From the NCBI GenBank assembly GCA_017546175.1, contig JAFYXM010000007.1, positions 1 to 64,000 on the forward strand: DNA of 64,000 bases, in the 5' to 3' direction. The position numbers were made by a program, and so were the translations under genes. Positions 61,324 to 64,000 of the stretch are shown one piece after another (position 1 is the first letter of the stretch; the number at the start of each line of letters is the position of its first letter). Below the pieces are notes generated by a model. It saw only the letters and a program-made list of their open reading frames with translations. It made no database searches and was not told the origin of the DNA. The DNA comes from Elusimicrobiaceae bacterium. Its GTDB lineage: Bacteria > Elusimicrobiota > Elusimicrobia > Elusimicrobiales > Elusimicrobiaceae.

Positions 61324-62516
61324 AATAAAACCTCTTGGAACAACAGATATTTGGGATAAAAATTAAATGCTATCTCAGCCACTTGTGTACTTGGATAGTT
61401 GGCTAAAACAAACACTCCTTTCTTTTCCCCTTGGTCTTCTTGGAGATTAATAAAAATAATATTATCCGATTGGATATCGCCCATATATTTCTCAAGCCAA
61501 TCAGCAGATTTAACAAAATCTTCCGGTAAATCGTTGTCTATTCTATCCATTTGACTTAAAAGAAGCACGGGAACATCAAGAGTTTTCGCCATTTGCTTCA
61601 ACAAAGATACAATTTTAGCCAATTCCTCCTTTCGTAGGAGTTTGGTGGGCCCTTGGCCATGCCTAATAAGTTGCAAGTAATCAATGATAATCAATTTCAG
61701 TTCTTTGCCCTGCTTTTGTAAGTTTTCAGCTAGTTCTTTGGAACGGGAGAATATCTCTCCCGCAAGAATACCAACCGAGTCATCAATTAAAAAGGGACTT
61801 TTCGCCAATTTTTGCATCTCTCGCATGACCTTTTTATGCTCTTGAGGATTTAAAGAGCCGTTTATCAATTTATTAATCTCCACTCGTGCAGATATAGCAA
61901 GTAATTTATTAAAAATAGCCTCTCTTGGTAATTCTAGCGAGAACAATGCTGTTGCCAACCCACCTTGGACGTATACATGGTGTAGTATATTAAGAGCGAA
62001 AGAAGTTTTTCCCTTAAAGGGACGACTGGCCAAAAGGGTGACTTCTCCTTTCTTTAAACCACCTGTTATCTTATTTATTTGCTCAAAACCAGTGATAATG
62101 GAATCAGTTTTCCCCTTAGTATTTGCAAAGGATTTTTCTTCTTTATCTTCCAATACAGGCTTTTTAACCTCTTCTTTTATTTTGGTATATTGGCATAAAT
62201 TAAACATCCACCAACCATTTTTCCTTTTAATGGTCTGAAGTACGGTAGAGGAATCAGCCATCATTTCGCTCATCTTTCCAAGAAAAAGTAAAATTTCCAT
62301 TTGGCTTGGACAATGAGTGAAATACGTGCTGTATTTTCCGGAAAGCAGATTGCAATACTTTCTTTCGCTTTTTTCCAAAACTTCACCGGAGAACAACCAT
62401 AAATCTACCGATTTGTCTTCCAGACAAAATTGATGTATTTTGGTTGCTAAATCTATGGGGTTGGAATTATAATTGTTTTTTCTTGTATGAAAAGCTGTTA
62501 TTGTATTGTATTCCAT
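61320..62516 (-). CDS. DnaB-like replicative-helicase-fold ATPase with an unrelated N-terminus
   Basis: 398 residues. The C-terminal part (from about 135) is a RecA-like domain of the DnaB type: TGFEQINKITGGLKKGEVTL, a modified Walker A ASRPFKGKTS (163-172; usual GGRPGMGKT), LATALFSLELPREAI, LLAISARVEINKL and Walker B LKLIIIDYLQLI. The normal DnaB N-terminal domain is missing; instead there are about 130 residues with no recognised fold. This argues against a replicative role. Probably a phage- or defence-related DnaB relative. It neighbours two unknown genes and shares the operon with a nuclease. Confidence 0.78.
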   Translation of the reverse strand: MEYNTITAFHTRKNNYNSNPIDLATKIHQFCLEDKSVDLWLFSGEVLEKSERKYCNLLSGKYSTYFTHCPSQMEILLFLGKMSEMMADSSTVLQTIKRKNGWWMFNLCQYTKIKEEVKKPVLEDKEEKSFANTKGKTDSIITGFEQINKITGGLKKGEVTLLASRPFKGKTSFALNILHHVYVQGGLATALFSLELPREAIFNKLLAISARVEINKLINGSLNPQEHKKVMREMQKLAKSPFLIDDSVGILAGEIFSRSKELAENLQKQGKELKLIIIDYLQLIRHGQGPTKLLRKEELAKIVSLLKQMAKTLDVPVLLLSQMDRIDNDLPEDFVKSADWLEKYMGDIQSDNIIFINLQEDQGEKKGVFVLANYPSTQVAEIAFNFYPKYLLFQEVLL

Positions 62517-62528
62517 ACTTCTCTCCTA

Positions 62529-62762
62529 CTATTCATAATCCTTCATATCATTAACTTTGTTGCCTTGTTTGTCATAAACATCTACTAAAGAGAAAACAAT
62601 TTTCATAGGCAATACATGATTTTGATTGGTACCTGTTAATCTTACCTCTCTATCATTTACTTTCTTTATTGTATATTCTCCACCTTCCGAATCCACTACT
62701 TTACCGATATTATCCCAACTAAAACCTGCCTTAACTTTTAATTCATTTTTGTTTGTTTTCAT
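62529..62762 (-). CDS. Small protein of unknown function, first in the island operon
   Basis: 77 residues, beta-rich in appearance (GGEYTIKKVNDREVRLTGTN, LPMKIVFSLVDVYDKQG). It starts 8 bases after a strong hairpin and has no Shine-Dalgarno. It is 12 bases upstream of the DnaB-like gene. It resembles a small barrel domain such as an SH3 or OB-like module, but this is only an impression. Confidence 0.55.
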   Translation of the reverse strand: MKTNKNELKVKAGFSWDNIGKVVDSEGGEYTIKKVNDREVRLTGTNQNHVLPMKIVFSLVDVYDKQGNKVNDMKDYE

Positions 62763-62769
62763 ATATTCT

Positions 62770-62799
62770 TAATGCCCCGAGGCAAACCTCGGGGCATTT
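62770..62799. terminator. Strong hairpin in the leader of the island operon
   Basis: TGCCCCGAGG / CCTCGGGGCA with a CAAA loop (62771-62780, 62785-62794). The T5 tract is on the plus strand, so it terminates plus-strand transcription. On the minus strand it lies between the site D promoter and the first gene and could act as an attenuator or block a ribosome site. Confidence 0.6.
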
Positions 62800-62821
62800 T
62801 TCCTCTATTTTTTAAATAAAG

Positions 62822-62869
62822 AGCCACAGCAAGACGGACATTTACAGCCGCATATTATAGAATAAACCA
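62822..62869 (-). other. Short Cys-rich reading frame in the operon leader
   Basis: One minus-strand frame between the site D promoter and the hairpin reads CGCKCPSCCGSLFKK before a stop. It has no start codon in frame. It may be the 3' remnant of a metal-binding protein gene, followed by that gene's hairpin, or chance. Confidence 0.25.
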
Positions 62870-62881
62870 TTGGTGCGACAA
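62854..62881 (-). promoter_or_regulatory. Promoter of the island's long minus-strand operon (in site D)
   Basis: Minus strand TTGTCG (62876-62881) and a perfect TATAAT (62854-62859) at 16-bp spacing, the same geometry as in sites A and B. Confidence 0.7.
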
Positions 62882-62894
62882 CGTATTGTCACAG
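62873..62894. promoter_or_regulatory. Operator site D (inverted repeat TGCGACAA-N4-TTGTCACA)
   Basis: GTGCGACAAC followed by GTATTGTCACAG, differing from site A at only two central positions. It lies between the divergent island operon and the choloylglycine hydrolase gene. Confidence 0.7.
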
Positions 62895-62914
62895 AAATCT
62901 ATCTAATCTAAAAT
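62886..62914 (+). promoter_or_regulatory. Plus-strand promoter for the choloylglycine hydrolase gene
   Basis: TTGTCA (62886-62891), the other arm of site D, and TAAAAT (62909-62914) at 17-bp spacing. Transcription would begin near 62921, giving an 80-base leader. Confidence 0.5.
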
Positions 62915-62961
62915 CAGACATTCCCAAAAAGTTTTTTTTCTTTCATACTAAGTGCAGGGGG

Positions 62962-63000
62962 AAGAGCGAAAACACTATATTTACCCGCTCTTGAAAAGAG
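62962..63000 (+). promoter_or_regulatory. Alternative leader hairpins near the ribosome site of the choloylglycine hydrolase gene
   Basis: CGCTCTT (62986-62992) can pair with the upstream AAGAGCG (62962-62968). Its CTCTT part can instead pair with AAGAG (62996-63000), which overlaps the ribosome-binding AAAGAGG. The two folds exclude each other; only the second hides the ribosome site. Confidence 0.35.
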
Positions 63001-63002
63001 GT

Positions 63003-64000
63003 ATGAAAAAACTAACAGCCTTAATGGCAGCAGTAACATTTACTGCTACGGCAGTTTCTCCGGCTTCAGCGTGTACAGGTATTTCTTTTATCGCCAAAGA
63101 CGGCACCCGTATCCAAGCTCGCACGATTGAGTGGAGCGGATATGATTTAAAAGCAAAGTTGGCGGTTTGGCCGCGCGGCGTGAAAAAAACATCTTATACG
63201 CCCGACGGAAAAAACGGCCTGAGCTGGACTACCCGTTACGGCGTGGTGGGGGCTACCACGGTGATGGACGAGTTTATCACAGAAGGCATTAACGAAAAGG
63301 GGCTTTCTGCGGGTATTTTCTTTTTTTCTCACTATGGAAGTTTGGCTCCGTATAATCCTAAAAAAGCCAAACAATCGGTCAGCGATGCAGAGCTTGTGCC
63401 TTGGATATTGACTAACTTTGCAACGGTAGATGAGGTATTAAAACATCTTAAAAAGATAGATGTTATTCCCATCGCCAAACCGGATAAAAATGGCAACTAT
63501 AATACTGGCCATTGGCGTATTGCGGATGCCAGTGGGCGGAGTGTGGTGTTGGAAATTACCAATAAAGGCGAGCGCAAAATTTATGAAAATAAAGTAGGGG
63601 TGCTGACGAATTCTCCGAGTTTTGCATGGCATTTGAGTAATTTAAACAATTACATTAATCTCATGCCGGGTACTGTACCGGAAAAAACATTCGGGGGTGC
63701 TAATTTGTTTTCGCTGGGATCCGGTTCGTCACTTTTGGGCATACCGGGAGATTTTACGCCTCCGTCTCGGTTTGTACGGGCCTTCTTTTGGTTGCACGGC
63801 TCTCGCACGCCAGAGGATAAATATGAGGCCGTTACACAAGCATTTCATATTTTAAATGCGTTTGATATTCCGATAGGGGCAGAGTTTGCGCCGGATCAGC
63901 CGATTCCGAATATCCCGAGTGCCACTCAAGTAACGTGTGTCAGTGATAATACTCATCCGACCTTTTACTACCGTACGATGTATAACTCTCAAATCAGAAA
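63003..64000 (+). CDS. Secreted choloylglycine hydrolase / penicillin V acylase family protein (3' end outside the window)
   Basis: The frame is open to the window edge (332 codons; the family is about 340-360). A signal peptide MKKLTALMAAVTFT... ends SPASA, leaving Cys24 as the N-terminal nucleophile (CTGISFIAKDGTR). Ntn-hydrolase motifs follow: ARTIEW, GINEKGLSAG, VLTNSPSFAWHLSNLNNYI and PSRFVRAFFW. These fit the Gram-negative, exported branch, which cleaves bile salts, penicillin V or acyl-homoserine lactones; the substrate cannot be decided here. A gut habitat makes bile salts plausible. A GAGG lies unusually close to the start codon. Confidence 0.88.
   Translation, partial: MKKLTALMAAVTFTATAVSPASACTGISFIAKDGTRIQARTIEWSGYDLKAKLAVWPRGVKKTSYTPDGKNGLSWTTRYGVVGATTVMDEFITEGINEKGLSAGIFFFSHYGSLAPYNPKKAKQSVSDAELVPWILTNFATVDEVLKHLKKIDVIPIAKPDKNGNYNTGHWRIADASGRSVVLEITNKGERKIYENKVGVLTNSPSFAWHLSNLNNYINLMPGTVPEKTFGGANLFSLGSGSSLLGIPGDFTPPSRFVRAFFWLHGSRTPEDKYEAVTQAFHILNAFDIPIGAEFAPDQPIPNIPSATQVTCVSDNTHPTFYYRTMYNSQIR

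Noticed and set aside
55108-62894. CRISPR-like reading of the repeated 22-bp element
   Set aside because: Only three copies plus one core match, kilobases apart, in both orientations and palindromic; no array.

Overview
The window looks like a chromosomal segment of a Gram-negative, gut-associated member of the Elusimicrobiota (Elusimicrobium-like). This is an inference from gene content. The didermic cell plan is supported by an apolipoprotein N-acyltransferase, several lipoproteins, the tail of an outer-membrane beta-barrel protein and O-antigen-type sugar genes. A short type IV pilin, a PPi-dependent phosphofructokinase and a secreted choloylglycine-hydrolase-family enzyme fit a fermenting gut bacterium. 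Base composition is moderately AT-rich. Strong terminators follow many transcription units, and genes within operons often overlap by 1-16 bp.

Layout. 1-5.7 kb: the end of a large MFS-like membrane protein, a PHP phosphoesterase/Nfu pair, and three small exported proteins. 5.8-13.8 kb: a tight plus-strand operon secA / Cys-rich membrane protein / lnt / prfB / hemW / cofE-like / mscL. 13.9-16.0 kb: a glycerophosphodiesterase, a lipoprotein and folD. 16.1-21.4 kb: PIN-TRAM protein / ispDF / lipoprotein / cysS / dnaJ. 21.5-22.1 kb: a pilin gene with a T12 tract inside its promoter. 22.1-30.6 kb (minus): hpf / hprK / rapZ / mannose-family EIIA-EIIB-EIIC-EIID / HPr / EI / lepA, a self-contained PTS with its own HPr kinase. 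31-35 kb (minus): smc and a phosphoesterase. 35.2-36.6 kb: a small repeat protein with a structured leader, a decayed pilin-like pseudogene and tRNA-Ala(GGC). 36.7-42.7 kb: PPi-PFK, a Nudix hydrolase joined to the 3' tail of a lost outer-membrane protein gene, and dnaE.

42.7-52.3 kb (minus) is a nine-gene sugar operon. RfbF, RfbG and RfbH give a CDP-4-keto-deoxyhexose. It is followed by an SDR reductase, an acylating acetaldehyde dehydrogenase, a 4-hydroxy-2-oxovalerate aldolase, an acetolactate-synthase-like TPP enzyme and two glycosyltransferases. I read this as a candidate pathway for a 4-C-branched higher deoxysugar (yersiniose/erwiniose type), in which the aldolase and dehydrogenase run in the synthetic direction to make the donor keto acid.

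52.3-62.9 kb is an accessory island: a WYL-domain regulator, a deiminase-fold protein lacking its catalytic Cys, a tandem AAA+ ATPase, two DnaB-like proteins (one without a visible P-loop), a Cas4-like plus DEDD-exonuclease fusion, an ankyrin protein and several unknowns. Three promoter regions in the island carry the same inverted repeat, GACA-N6-TGTC. In each, one arm also serves as a -35 element 16 bp upstream of a -10, so the units look like one regulon controlled by the WYL protein. This regulon is the best candidate for an undescribed system. The right edge holds a truncated choloylglycine hydrolase gene that starts divergently from the island.
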